64,000 bases of DNA from Paracoccus sphaerophysae. Lineage in GTDB: Bacteria > Pseudomonadota > Alphaproteobacteria > Rhodobacterales > Rhodobacteraceae. Position numbers and translations under genes: made by a program. Where the stretch lies: NCBI RefSeq assembly GCF_000763805.1, contig NZ_JRKS01000006.1, positions 1 to 64,000 of the forward strand, in the 5' to 3' direction. The notes under the pieces are model-generated. The model saw only the letters and a list, made by a program, of their open reading frames with translations, did no database searches and had not been told where the DNA came from. Of this stretch, positions 1-7,723 are shown one piece after another; the first letter of the stretch is position 1; each line of letters begins with the position of its first letter.

Positions 1-630
1 CCCCCGACGCCCGCACCGCCCCCGGAGGCCAGCGGCGACGTCTCGCTCGAGATCGCCGCGCTGCACGACCGCCAGGCCGCGACGCTGGAAGCGATGCAGA
101 TGCGGCTAGCCGAGGCGCATGAGCGGCTGGCCAGCGCCGGCGAACAGGCCGCCCGTCTCGCCGCCGCCAACGACGATCTCGCCCGCGCCAACCGGGCGCT
201 GATCGAGGCCGCCGACAGCGGCACCGGGGCCGACCAGGCGACGCTGCAGGCGCTCGAGGCCGAGGTGGAATCGCTGCGCGCCGCCCGCGCCGCCGAGATC
301 GCGCAGATGAGCGAGATCCTCGACGCGCTGGACCGGATGCTGGGGGTGACCACCACCCCGCGCAGCCATTCGACCGCCGGACGTTCCGCCCGCGCCCGCA
401 AGCCCGCTGCCGCGCCTGCCGCAGCACCGGAACCGGCCCCCGAGCCGCGCCCCGACCTGACCGTCATCCGCGACGAGGACCCGCTACCCGAGGACGAGCC
501 GGACGAGGCCCTGCTGTCGACCCCCGACACCCTGCCCGAAGACACCCCCGCCAGCGGTGCGCCGCTGTTCGGCGGCGTCTATGACGACGACGCGGACACC
601 GGTTCCGACGACGAGGAGGAGCGCCGCTGA
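1..630 (+). CDS. Coiled-coil/low-complexity protein upstream of zapA, 5' end outside window
   Basis: The frame is open from the first base, so the N-terminus is missing; the first internal ATG is at 94. The visible 209 residues fall into two parts. Residues up to about 120 are rich in Ala, Glu, Arg and Leu with heptad-like spacing, as expected of a coiled coil. The rest is a Pro/Ala and then Asp/Glu-rich tail with no fold I can name. The stop shares one base with the zapA start (TGATG at 628-632), so the two are probably translated together. A link to cell division is inferred only from that coupling. I do not recognise a named family. Confidence 0.7.
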   Translation, partial: PPTPAPPPEASGDVSLEIAALHDRQAATLEAMQMRLAEAHERLASAGEQAARLAAANDDLARANRALIEAADSGTGADQATLQALEAEVESLRAARAAEIAQMSEILDALDRMLGVTTTPRSHSTAGRSARARKPAAAPAAAPEPAPEPRPDLTVIRDEDPLPEDEPDEALLSTPDTLPEDTPASGAPLFGGVYDDDADTGSDDEEERR

Positions 631-992
631 TGCCGACCGTCGATTTCACCATCGGCCACAAGGACTACACCCTGTCCTGCCAGGAGGGCGAGGAGCGGCT
701 GCTGAAACGCGCCGCCGGCCTGCTGGACGCCGAGGCCCGCGCCATCCTTGACCAGGCCGGGCGGATGCCCGAGCCGCGCCTGCTGCTGCTGGCCGGGCTG
801 ATGCTCGCCGACCGCACCTCGGCGCTGGAAGACCGGGCCGGGTCGGCGGAACGCGAACTCGCCCGGCTCAAGGCCAATCCGCAAAAGGTCGAGGTGCCGG
901 TGATCCCCGCCGGCATCGGCGAAGCGCTGGCCGAACTCGCCGCCCGCGCCGAGGCGCTGGCCGACAAGGCCGAGGAATCGCTCGACATCTGA
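630..992 (+). CDS. zapA: Cell division protein ZapA
   Basis: This 120-aa protein starts with the ZapA pattern: a short beta strand region (VDFTIGHKDYTLSC), a helix rich in small and acidic residues, then a long C-terminal helix suited to coiled-coil tetramer formation. ZapA binds and bundles FtsZ filaments at the division site in the cytoplasm. The length is normal for the family. The start overlaps the stop of the preceding coiled-coil gene by one base, and 62 bases separate the stop from ku. The identification rests on N-terminal resemblance and size. Confidence 0.85.
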   Translation: MPTVDFTIGHKDYTLSCQEGEERLLKRAAGLLDAEARAILDQAGRMPEPRLLLLAGLMLADRTSALEDRAGSAERELARLKANPQKVEVPVIPAGIGEALAELAARAEALADKAEESLDI

Positions 993-1054
993 CCCCCGCC
1001 TTGAAACCCGCGGCCGGCAGCCGGCGTTGACCCGTCGCTGCAGGGGGGACGGGC

Positions 1055-1969
1055 ATGGCATCGCGCGCAATCTGGAAGGGACAGCTGAGACTGTCGCTGG
1101 TCTCGATCCCGATCGAGATCCACACCGCCACCAAGTCCGGCCGCCGCGTCAGCTTTCGCCAGATCCACGGCCCCACCGGCAAGCCGGTGAACTACGAAAA
1201 GACCGTCCCGGGCGTGGGCAAGGTCTCGTCCGACGACATCCTCAAGGGCTATGCGCTGGGCGACAACGAATACCTGCTGATCCAGCCCGACGAGATCGAC
1301 GCGATCAAGCTGGAAACGAAAAAGACCTTTGAGCTGGTGCAATTCGTCGGCACCAACGAGATTTCCCCGCTGTATTACGACCAGCCCTATTACATCGTGC
1401 CGTCGGACGACCTGGCCGAGGATGCCTATCGGGTGGTCCGCGATGCGCTGCGCAAGTCGCAAAAGACCGGCATCGGCCAGCTGACGCTGCACGGGCGCGA
1501 ACATCTGTGCGCGGTGCGACCCTGCGGCGACGGACTGCTGATGGAAACGCTGTTCTACGCCGACGAGATCAAGGACGCCGACCCGCTCTTCAACACCATC
1601 GAAGACGACGAGGCCGATCCCGACCTGCTGGCTGTGGCGACCGCGCTGATCGAGAAGAAGACCGCGCCGTTCGATGCGGCGGCATTCACGGACAATTACG
1701 ACAAGTCGCTGCGCCAGCTGATCGAGGACAAGCGCAAGGGCCGCGCGCCGCGGGTGACGGCGGGGGGCGAGCGGCCCTCGGCCGACAACGTGGTCGACCT
1801 GATGCAGGCGCTGAAGGACAGCCTGAAGGCCTCGGGCGGCAGCGCGGCCGACAAGTCCGCCGCCCAGCCCGCGGCCAAGCCCCGGGCCAGCAAGGCGGAA
1901 GCCGCCGATGCCCCCGCCGAGGCCCCGGCCAAGGCCCCCGCCAAGCGGACCGCGCGCAAGGCCGGCTGA
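1055..1969 (+). CDS. ku: Ku protein of bacterial non-homologous end joining
   Basis: Bacterial Ku is a homodimeric ring that threads onto DNA double-strand ends and recruits LigD. The 304-aa protein opens with the typical MASRAIWKGQLRLSLVSIP segment and holds the Ku core to about residue 250. A Lys/Ala/Pro-rich tail follows, as in other proteobacterial Ku proteins, where such basic tails help DNA binding. The start lies behind GGGGGGACGGGC, a moderate ribosome site. The stop at 1967-1969 is followed at once by the ligD start, so the two form a translationally coupled repair operon. Confidence 0.95.
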   Translation: MASRAIWKGQLRLSLVSIPIEIHTATKSGRRVSFRQIHGPTGKPVNYEKTVPGVGKVSSDDILKGYALGDNEYLLIQPDEIDAIKLETKKTFELVQFVGTNEISPLYYDQPYYIVPSDDLAEDAYRVVRDALRKSQKTGIGQLTLHGREHLCAVRPCGDGLLMETLFYADEIKDADPLFNTIEDDEADPDLLAVATALIEKKTAPFDAAAFTDNYDKSLRQLIEDKRKGRAPRVTAGGERPSADNVVDLMQALKDSLKASGGSAADKSAAQPAAKPRASKAEAADAPAEAPAKAPAKRTARKAG

Positions 1970-4393
1970 GTGTCGCGGCTCGCCACCTATCACGCCAAGC
2001 GCGACCGCGCCGCGACGCCCGAGCCGTTCGACGCCGGCGCCCCGTCCGCCGGGGCGCTGCGCTATTCGATGCAGAACCACGACGCGACCCGCCTGCACTG
2101 GGATCTGCGGCTGGAATGGGACGGCGTGCTGCTCAGCTGGGCGGTGACCCGCGGCCCCTCGCTCGACCCCGCCGACAAGCGGCTGGCGGTTCGGACCGAG
2201 GATCATCCGCTGCCCTATCTGACCTTCGAGGGCGTGATCCCCAAGGGCCAGTACGGCGCGGGGACGGTGATGCTGTGGGATCTCGGCCACTGGCGGCCGC
2301 TGGATGACGTGGAGTACGGCCTCGGCAAGGGGCATCTGCGGTTTCAGCTGTATGGGCGCCGGCTGACCGGGCTGTGGGACCTGGTCCGGATCAAGGGTAA
2401 GCCCTCCGACCGGGCCGAGAACTGGCTGATGGTCAAGGCCGAGGACGCCGCCGCCCATCAGCCCGACCCGGTCGCCCGCTATACGACCAGCATCGGGACC
2501 GGCCGCGATTTCGCAGCCATCGCCGCGGACGCGGCCCCTGTGCCGCCCGGTCCCGCCTATCCGCTGGCGCTGCCGAAACCGGCCGAGCCGATGCTGGCCA
2601 AGCTGGTGTCGGACCCGCCCGAGGGCGACGACTGGCTGCACGAGCTGAAGATCGACGGTTATCGCGGCATGGTCCATCTGGGCAGGGGCGGCCCGGTCAT
2701 CCGCACCCGCAACGGGCTGGACTGGACCGACCGCTTTGCGCCGCTGGTGCCGGCGCTGGCCGACCTGCCCGCCCGCTCCGCCCTGATCGACGGAGAGATC
2801 GTCGCCGGCGCCGGCGCGCAAGGGTTTTCGGCGCTGCAGCAGGCGATCACCGATGGCGGCCCGTTCGGCTATGTCGCCTTCGACCTGCTGGAACTGGACG
2901 GCCGGAACCTGCGTGCCCGGCCCCTGACCGAGCGGCGGGCGGCGCTGGAGGAACTGCTCGCAGATGTGCCACCGCTGGGGCTGATCCAGTTGTCCGTCGC
3001 GCTGCCGGGGGACGGGGCCACCGCGCTGGCGGCGATCTGCGCGGCGGGAGGCGAGGGGATCGTCAGCAAGCGCGCCGGCTCGACCTATCGCGCCGGTCGC
3101 GGGGACAGCTGGCGCAAGATCAAGTGCGACCGCCGCACCGCCTTCGCGATCATCGGCTGGACGAAGTCCGACAGCCCCGGCCGGCCCTTCGCCTCGCTGC
3201 TGCTGGCCAGCCCCGAGGGCGAGGGCTGGCGCTATCGCGGGCGCGTGGGCACCGGGTTTTCCACCGCGACGCAGGCGGACCTTGCCGCCCGCATGGCGCC
3301 GCTGGTGCGCAAGACGGCTGCGGCCAAGGTGTCTCGCGCCGACTCGCGGGGGGTGACGTGGATCGAGCCCGCCCTGATGGCGGAAATCCGGTATGCCGAG
3401 GAAACCTCGGACGGTATCCTGCGCCATGCGAGCTTTCAGGGACTGCGCGAGGACAAGATGCCGCCGACCGCTCCGCCCGCCCCTACCCCGGTCGTCCGCG
3501 TGGATCGCGCCGGCAAGGGCGACAGCCGCAAGATCGCGGGGGTCACGATCACCAATGCGGACCGGGTGGTGTTCCCGGATTGCGGCGTCACCAAGGGCGA
3601 TCTCGCGGCCTATTACGAGGCGATCGCGCCGCTGATGCTGCCGCATTGCGCCGACCGACCGCTGTCGCTGGTCCGGCTGCCCGAGGGGCTGGGGGGCCAG
3701 CAGTTCTTCCAGAAACACGCGGGCAGGGGGTTTCCCGTGCAGATGAAGACGACCCCGGTCGCCGGCGAGGAAGAGCCCGCGATCTACGTCAACGCCGCCA
3801 GCGGGCTGGTGGCCGGGGCGCAGATGGGCGTCGTCGAATACCACATCCGCGGCACGCGGCGCGACCGCACCGACCGGCCGGACCGGCTGGTCTTCGACCT
3901 CGACCCCGACGAGGGGCTGGGCTTTGCCGAGGTGCGCGCCGCCGCCGAGGACCTCCGCGACCGTCTGGCGGCGCTGGGGATGCCGACCTGGCCGATGGTC
4001 ACCGGCGGCAAGGGGATCCACGTCGTGGCCGACCTCAAGCGCACCGCCAGCTGGGACACCGTCAAGCTGTTCGCCCGCACCTTCGCGCATCTGCTGGCCA
4101 GCGAGCAGCCGGACCGCTACGTCGCCGTCATGTCCAAGGCGAAACGCGAGGGCAAGATCTTCATCGACTGGCTGAGGAATGAGCCGCAAGCCACGGCGAT
4201 CTCTCCGTTTTCCGTCCGCGCCCGGCCCGGGGCCAAGGTCGCGATGCCGCTGTCGTGGCAGGCGCTGGCGAAGGAAACCTCGGCCAACGCCTACGACACA
4301 AGCAACGCCCTGACCGCTGCCCCGAAGATCGCCCCTGAACGCGCCCCGCCGGTGTCGCTGGAGCGCGTCATCCGCGCCCTGACCGGCGCCTGA
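1970..4393 (+). CDS. ligD: Multifunctional DNA ligase D (phosphoesterase-ligase-polymerase)
   Basis: This 807-aa enzyme finishes Ku-dependent end joining: it trims 3' ends, fills gaps with ribonucleotides and seals nicks with ATP. Three domains are visible in order. The phosphoesterase domain (about 1-190) has metal and active-site residues around H37, H43, D45 and H79. The ATP-dependent ligase domain (about 205-500) has the KxDG motif, with the nucleotidyl lysine at K227 (K-I-D-G). The archaeal-eukaryal primase-type polymerase domain (about 530-807) has D643-L-D645. The start is GTG directly after the ku stop, with no gap. All catalytic motifs I looked for are present, so the enzyme should be active. 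Confidence 0.95.
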   Translation: MSRLATYHAKRDRAATPEPFDAGAPSAGALRYSMQNHDATRLHWDLRLEWDGVLLSWAVTRGPSLDPADKRLAVRTEDHPLPYLTFEGVIPKGQYGAGTVMLWDLGHWRPLDDVEYGLGKGHLRFQLYGRRLTGLWDLVRIKGKPSDRAENWLMVKAEDAAAHQPDPVARYTTSIGTGRDFAAIAADAAPVPPGPAYPLALPKPAEPMLAKLVSDPPEGDDWLHELKIDGYRGMVHLGRGGPVIRTRNGLDWTDRFAPLVPALADLPARSALIDGEIVAGAGAQGFSALQQAITDGGPFGYVAFDLLELDGRNLRARPLTERRAALEELLADVPPLGLIQLSVALPGDGATALAAICAAGGEGIVSKRAGSTYRAGRGDSWRKIKCDRRTAFAIIGWTKSDSPGRPFASLLLASPEGEGWRYRGRVGTGFSTATQADLAARMAPLVRKTAAAKVSRADSRGVTWIEPALMAEIRYAEETSDGILRHASFQGLREDKMPPTAPPAPTPVVRVDRAGKGDSRKIAGVTITNADRVVFPDCGVTKGDLAAYYEAIAPLMLPHCADRPLSLVRLPEGLGGQQFFQKHAGRGFPVQMKTTPVAGEEEPAIYVNAASGLVAGAQMGVVEYHIRGTRRDRTDRPDRLVFDLDPDEGLGFAEVRAAAEDLRDRLAALGMPTWPMVTGGKGIHVVADLKRTASWDTVKLFARTFAHLLASEQPDRYVAVMSKAKREGKIFIDWLRNEPQATAISPFSVRARPGAKVAMPLSWQALAKETSANAYDTSNALTAAPKIAPERAPPVSLERVIRALTGA

Positions 4394-4410
4394 AGGGCTT
4401 CGGGCGGTTG

Positions 4411-4467
4411 CAAATATCCTCGGGGGTGAGCCGCCCGGCCACGGGCGGCGAGGGGCAGACAGCCCCC
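4411..4467. repeat. Intergenic CAAATATCC-type repeat with hairpin, copy 1
   Basis: Between the convergent ends of ligD and dtd lies CAAATATCCTCGGGGGTGAG followed by two hairpins: CCGCCCggccacGGGCGG, and GGGGC-agaca-GCCCC at 4452-4466. Related copies are at 9571-9601, 20063-20096 and 63335-63359. All sit at gene 3' ends, which suggests a dispersed element that also works as a two-way terminator. The function is inferred. Confidence 0.6.
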
Positions 4468-4468
4468 T

Positions 4469-4918
4469 TCAGCTGCGGTCCGCGCTGTCCATCCAGATCG
4501 TCACCGGCCCGTCATTGACCAGCGCCACCCGCATGTCGGCGCCGAATTCGCCCGTCTCGACCGGCAAGCCAAGATCGCGCAGCGCCTGGGCGAAATGCAG
4601 ATACAGCCGCTCGCCCTCGCCCGGGGGCGCGGCGGTGGAAAAGCCGGGGCGGTTGCCGGTGCGGGTGTCTGCGGCCAAGGTGAACTGGCTGACCACCAGC
4701 ACCGCGCCGCCGATGTCCAGCACCGACAGGTTCATCTTGTCGGCCGCGTCGCGGAAGATGCGCAGCTTGGTCACCCTGGCGACCAGCTTTTCGGCCGCCG
4801 CGGCGTCGTCGCCCTGCATCGCGCAGACCAGCACCAGCAGCCCCGGCCCGATGCGGCCGGTGCTGCGGCCGGCGACCGTGACCTCGGCCTCGGCCACGCG
4901 CTGGACCAGCGCCCTCAC
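4469..4918 (-). CDS. dtd: D-aminoacyl-tRNA deacylase
   Basis: DTD hydrolyses D-aminoacyl-tRNAs (and mischarged Gly-tRNA-Ala), keeping D-amino acids out of proteins. The 149-aa length is typical. Visible motifs are SQFTLAAD in the middle and NDGPVT near the C-terminus, a form of the NxGPVT cross-subunit loop that shapes the active site. The start is a GTG at 4916-4918, chosen because it gives the conserved [13 protein letters not shown]-terminus. It overlaps the stop of the upstream membrane gene by four bases (GTGA), so dtd is the last gene of a three-gene unit with the YeeE/YedE pair. Confidence 0.93.
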   Translation of the reverse strand: MRALVQRVAEAEVTVAGRSTGRIGPGLLVLVCAMQGDDAAAAEKLVARVTKLRIFRDAADKMNLSVLDIGGAVLVVSQFTLAADTRTGNRPGFSTAAPPGEGERLYLHFAQALRDLGLPVETGEFGADMRVALVNDGPVTIWMDSADRS

Positions 4919-5328
4919 CGGACCAGCCTGACGGCGGCCATGCCGGCCAGCATCGCGGCAAGGAAGATCAGGAACGGCCAGGGCGCGATCAGCGCCGAAG
5001 CCGCGGCGGGGCCCGGGCAATAGCCGGCGATCCCCCAGCCCAGCCCGAACATCGCCGAGCCGAGGAACAGCCGGCTGTCGATGCGCGTCTCGGGCCGGCC
5101 GGGCAGGGGCTCGCCGGTGGCCGCGCGGGTGAAGCGCCCCGCCACCCGCCAGCCGACCGCCATGACCGCCACTGCGCCGCCCATGACGAAGGCGAGCGTC
5201 GGATCCCACGCCCCGAAGACGTCCAGGAACCCGCGCACCTTGGCCGGATCGGTCATCCCCGACAGCAGCAGCGCGGCGCCGAACAGCGCACCGACCAGCA
5301 GGGGAAGGACGAGTCGCAGCCCGCTCAT
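4915..5328 (-). CDS. YeeE/YedE-type membrane protein, second half (DUF6691)
   Basis: This 137-aa hydrophobic protein with about four membrane segments matches the second half of YeeE/YedE-type transporters, which occur either as one long chain or as two short ones. Visible features are the N-terminal [21 protein letters not shown] stretch and [12 protein letters not shown], whose cysteine is conserved in the family. Relatives move thiosulfate or other reduced sulfur compounds across the inner membrane; the substrate here is not shown by sequence. It overlaps its partner by four bases (ATGA) and dtd by four bases, so all three are co-translated. Confidence 0.85.
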   Translation of the reverse strand: MSGLRLVLPLLVGALFGAALLLSGMTDPAKVRGFLDVFGAWDPTLAFVMGGAVAVMAVGWRVAGRFTRAATGEPLPGRPETRIDSRLFLGSAMFGLGWGIAGYCPGPAAASALIAPWPFLIFLAAMLAGMAAVRLVR

Positions 5329-5753
5329 GGCGCGAGCCCCAGCAGCCGCGCCACCAGCACGCCCACCACGCCAAAGCCCATATAGGTCGCCGTGGCCGCG
5401 ATCCCCCGTGGCGCGAGCCGCGAGACGCCGCCGACCCCGTGCCCCGAGGTGCAGCCATTGGCCAGCCGCGAGCCGAACCCGACCAGCAGCCCGGCCACGA
5501 CCAGGGCCGGCCAGCCGACCACCGGCGCGCTGCCATGCCCGGCGCCAAGCGCCACCAGCAACGCGGGCATGCCGACCAGCCCGAGAACGAACAACGCCCG
5601 TTCCAGCCACGGCGTCCCCCGCGCGCCGGGGTCGATGACGCCGGCGATCAGCCCGCTCGCGCCCATGATGCGGCCCATGCCCAGCAGGAACACGGCGGCG
5701 GCGAGGCCGATCAGCGCGCCTCCGATCAGGCCCAGGATCCAGTCAGTCGGCAC
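5325..5753 (-). CDS. YeeE/YedE-type membrane protein, first half
   Basis: The 142-aa chain has about four membrane segments. It carries the family signature [11 protein letters not shown] near residue 100, with the conserved cysteine of YeeE thiosulfate transporters. It is the partner of the DUF6691 protein that follows with a four-base overlap. Upstream (5787-5815) the base composition turns AT-rich, with TTAATCGAATATAT on the coding strand, a likely promoter and possibly an operator. In related bacteria an ArsR-type sulfur-responsive repressor often controls this pair; no such regulator is next to it here. Confidence 0.87.
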   Translation of the reverse strand: MPTDWILGLIGGALIGLAAAVFLLGMGRIMGASGLIAGVIDPGARGTPWLERALFVLGLVGMPALLVALGAGHGSAPVVGWPALVVAGLLVGFGSRLANGCTSGHGVGGVSRLAPRGIAATATYMGFGVVGVLVARLLGLAP

Positions 5754-5833
5754 GCGCGGTCCTCTCGAATGGCGGAAAGATGGGCCGAAGATATATTCGA
5801 TTAACCGTATGTCAACGGCCCGCGCGCAAACGA

Positions 5834-6061
5834 TCAGCGGCCCAGCATGATCCCCAGCACGACCGCCATCAGCCCCAGCATCGACGCGGCCAGCGCCCCC
5901 ATGTTGATCGCGACGACCCGCTGCATGGTGTCGCGCATCGCGCCGTCATCCAGCGCCGAGCGCTTGGCGCGGGCCACCGCGACGATGCACCAGACGATCC
6001 CGGCCAGCCCCACGGCGGTCAGCACCGCGCCGCCCCAGATCAGCAGATCCCACACCGTCAT
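5834..6061 (-). CDS. Small two-helix membrane protein
   Basis: This 75-aa protein has two hydrophobic segments, about residues 5-30 and 50-73, separated by a basic/acidic linker (RAKRSALDDGAMRDTMQR). This predicts an inner-membrane hairpin. I do not recognise a named family; the compact layout and clean codon use suggest a real gene. It is divergent from gapR, with about 120 bases between them, and tail-to-head behind the YeeE/YedE unit. Confidence 0.65.
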   Translation of the reverse strand: MTVWDLLIWGGAVLTAVGLAGIVWCIVAVARAKRSALDDGAMRDTMQRVVAINMGALAASMLGLMAVVLGIMLGR

Positions 6062-6179
6062 CGCCCGTCCTCGTCCTGCCCGCGCCCGCCTGTGGATAGC
6101 GGCCTAGCGGCGATTGCGCCGCCCGGCAAGACGGCCTATTGCGGCCGCTCACGCATCAAGCACGCCCCGGGGGACATCC

Positions 6180-6428
6180 ATGAGCGACGATCAGGCCTAT
6201 GGCATCGCAGCCGGAGAGCTGCGCCAGTTCATCGAGCAGTTCGAGCAGCTCGACGCCGAAAAGAAGGACATCGCCGAGCGCCAGAAGGAGTTGATGGCCG
6301 AGGCCAAGGCCCGCGGCTATGACACCAAGGTGATGCGCAAGGTGATCGCGCTGCGCAAGCGCGACAAGGACGACGTCGCCGAGGAAGAGGCGATCCTCGA
6401 GATGTACAAGGCCGCGCTGGGGATGTGA
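6180..6428 (+). CDS. gapR: GapR-like nucleoid-associated protein (DUF2312)
   Basis: GapR is a small alphaproteobacterial protein that binds over-twisted AT-rich DNA ahead of forks and polymerases and helps topoisomerases relieve supercoils. This 82-aa protein shows the family layout: one long charged helix with FIEQFEQLDAEKKDIAERQK, then the conserved AKARGYDTKVMRKVIALRKR segment and an acidic end. The start is the ATG at 6180. With sciP and ctrA at 11.5-12.6 kb, this window holds three alphaproteobacterial cell-cycle/chromosome factors. Confidence 0.92.
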   Translation: MSDDQAYGIAAGELRQFIEQFEQLDAEKKDIAERQKELMAEAKARGYDTKVMRKVIALRKRDKDDVAEEEAILEMYKAALGM

Positions 6429-6681
6429 GCCCCGGCGGGGGGCCCGGACGCAGGCCGCGAAACCGGTTGTTGGCGCGGCTGATGAGCCGGATGCGACGTG
6501 CCCGAGCGTGCGACGCGGATCGAGAGGCGGCGGTCGACGCCTACACGCTGCGGAGGTGATCCGCCCTCGCCTACGCTGGCGACGCTTGTCGCCCCCGCGT
6601 GATCGGCCCCGGCCGCTGCAACTATCCGTGAAACGCCAACATCCGCTCGCGCCCCGCGCCGACGCGCGCTCCGCGCAAAAC

Positions 6682-7554
6682 TCAGGGCGCCAGGAACTCC
6701 ACCCCCGGCAGCGCGGCGATCATCGCCACGTCTTCCTCGTAGGCGTCGGTCATCTCGTCGACCAGGTCCTGGGTCCAGCCGGGCAGGGGCACGGTTTCCG
6801 AAATCGCCTCGGGCCGGGCGTGGCGGCCCAGCACGGCGGCAAAGATCGACCGCCGGGCCTCGGTGGTCAGCCGGCCGGCATTGGTCAGCGCGTCGCGCAG
6901 TTCGGTCATGCCCTCGGGCGCCAGAAGATCGCCCAAGACCGCCAGCCCGGATTTCAGCGGCACGTCGGTCGGCATGGTGGCGATGCGGCGCACCGCCTCG
7001 GGCCAGATCAGCGGCGTGTCCTCGTAACACCAGACGATCACCCGGCGGCCCTGCATCGCCTCGACGATGCGCAGCATCGCCGGCCCCCAGCGCAACGATC
7101 GCGGGTCGATTCCGGCCATCACCCTGTCGTAGGGCTCGTTGATGCGCGAGATCAGGTGCGGCACCTGCAGGGCCGGGTTCTGGATCGCCAGCGAGACCTC
7201 GACCTCGGCCGAGGGGAACAGCCCGGCCACCGATCGCATCCTCGGGCCGGAGAAGGGAAACAGCCCCCCCGGACCGATGCAGCGCGGCGGCGTCCCGATC
7301 AGCGAGGCCTGGCTGATGACCATCCGGCGCACGTTGTCCGATTCCATCAGCGCGTCGTAGATCACCTCTTCCATCTCGGGCGGCGCGTCCCCGCCCTTGA
7401 GCGAGCTCAGCGATTCGTCCAGCACGCCCTTGTAGCGGCCCGGCGGCACCACCTCGACGCCATTGCCCAGCAGCCAGTCGCGGTTTTCCATCAGGGTGCG
7501 GATCATCCGCTCGGGCTCGGTGCCGTGAGTGCCGAAATGGATGGCGACCTGCAT
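6682..7554 (-). CDS. Conserved protein of unknown function, sulfotransferase-like N-terminus
   Basis: This 290-aa soluble protein has no family I can name with certainty. It begins MQVAIHFGTHGTEPERMI, which resembles the first strand and loop of sulfotransferase-type P-loop proteins (IHxGxHKTGTT), but the TGTT phosphate-binding residues are missing, so sulfotransferase activity is doubtful. The start at 7554 was chosen over an upstream in-frame codon at 7605 because the added 17 residues are basic and look untranslated. It is divergent from the ABC permease gene at 7724. Confidence 0.6.
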   Translation of the reverse strand: MQVAIHFGTHGTEPERMIRTLMENRDWLLGNGVEVVPPGRYKGVLDESLSSLKGGDAPPEMEEVIYDALMESDNVRRMVISQASLIGTPPRCIGPGGLFPFSGPRMRSVAGLFPSAEVEVSLAIQNPALQVPHLISRINEPYDRVMAGIDPRSLRWGPAMLRIVEAMQGRRVIVWCYEDTPLIWPEAVRRIATMPTDVPLKSGLAVLGDLLAPEGMTELRDALTNAGRLTTEARRSIFAAVLGRHARPEAISETVPLPGWTQDLVDEMTDAYEEDVAMIAALPGVEFLAP

Positions 7555-7723
7555 CGGTCTTCCCTTCGCTGATGACCGCCCGGGATCGCGCCGGGCGGGC
7601 GCCAAGGGGTGGCAGAATGACGAGGCGGGTCCGGTGGAACCACGCCCGGCAACTTAGCGGCGCCGCGTGGACAGTCAAACCGCTTTGCGCTAGCCCGGAC
7701 GCGCACCCCGCAGGGACTTGCCG

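Noticed and set aside
665-4189. A 1174-aa open frame on the minus strand
   Set aside because: It is the mirror of zapA, ku and ligD in GC-rich DNA; the translation is Arg/Gly/His-rich without motifs, while the plus strand carries clear enzymes.
5787-5815. A BigR/SqrR-type operator before the YeeE/YedE pair
   Set aside because: The AT-rich stretch is only weakly symmetric (ATA...TAT at the ends), and no such regulator gene is adjacent; kept only as a likely promoter.
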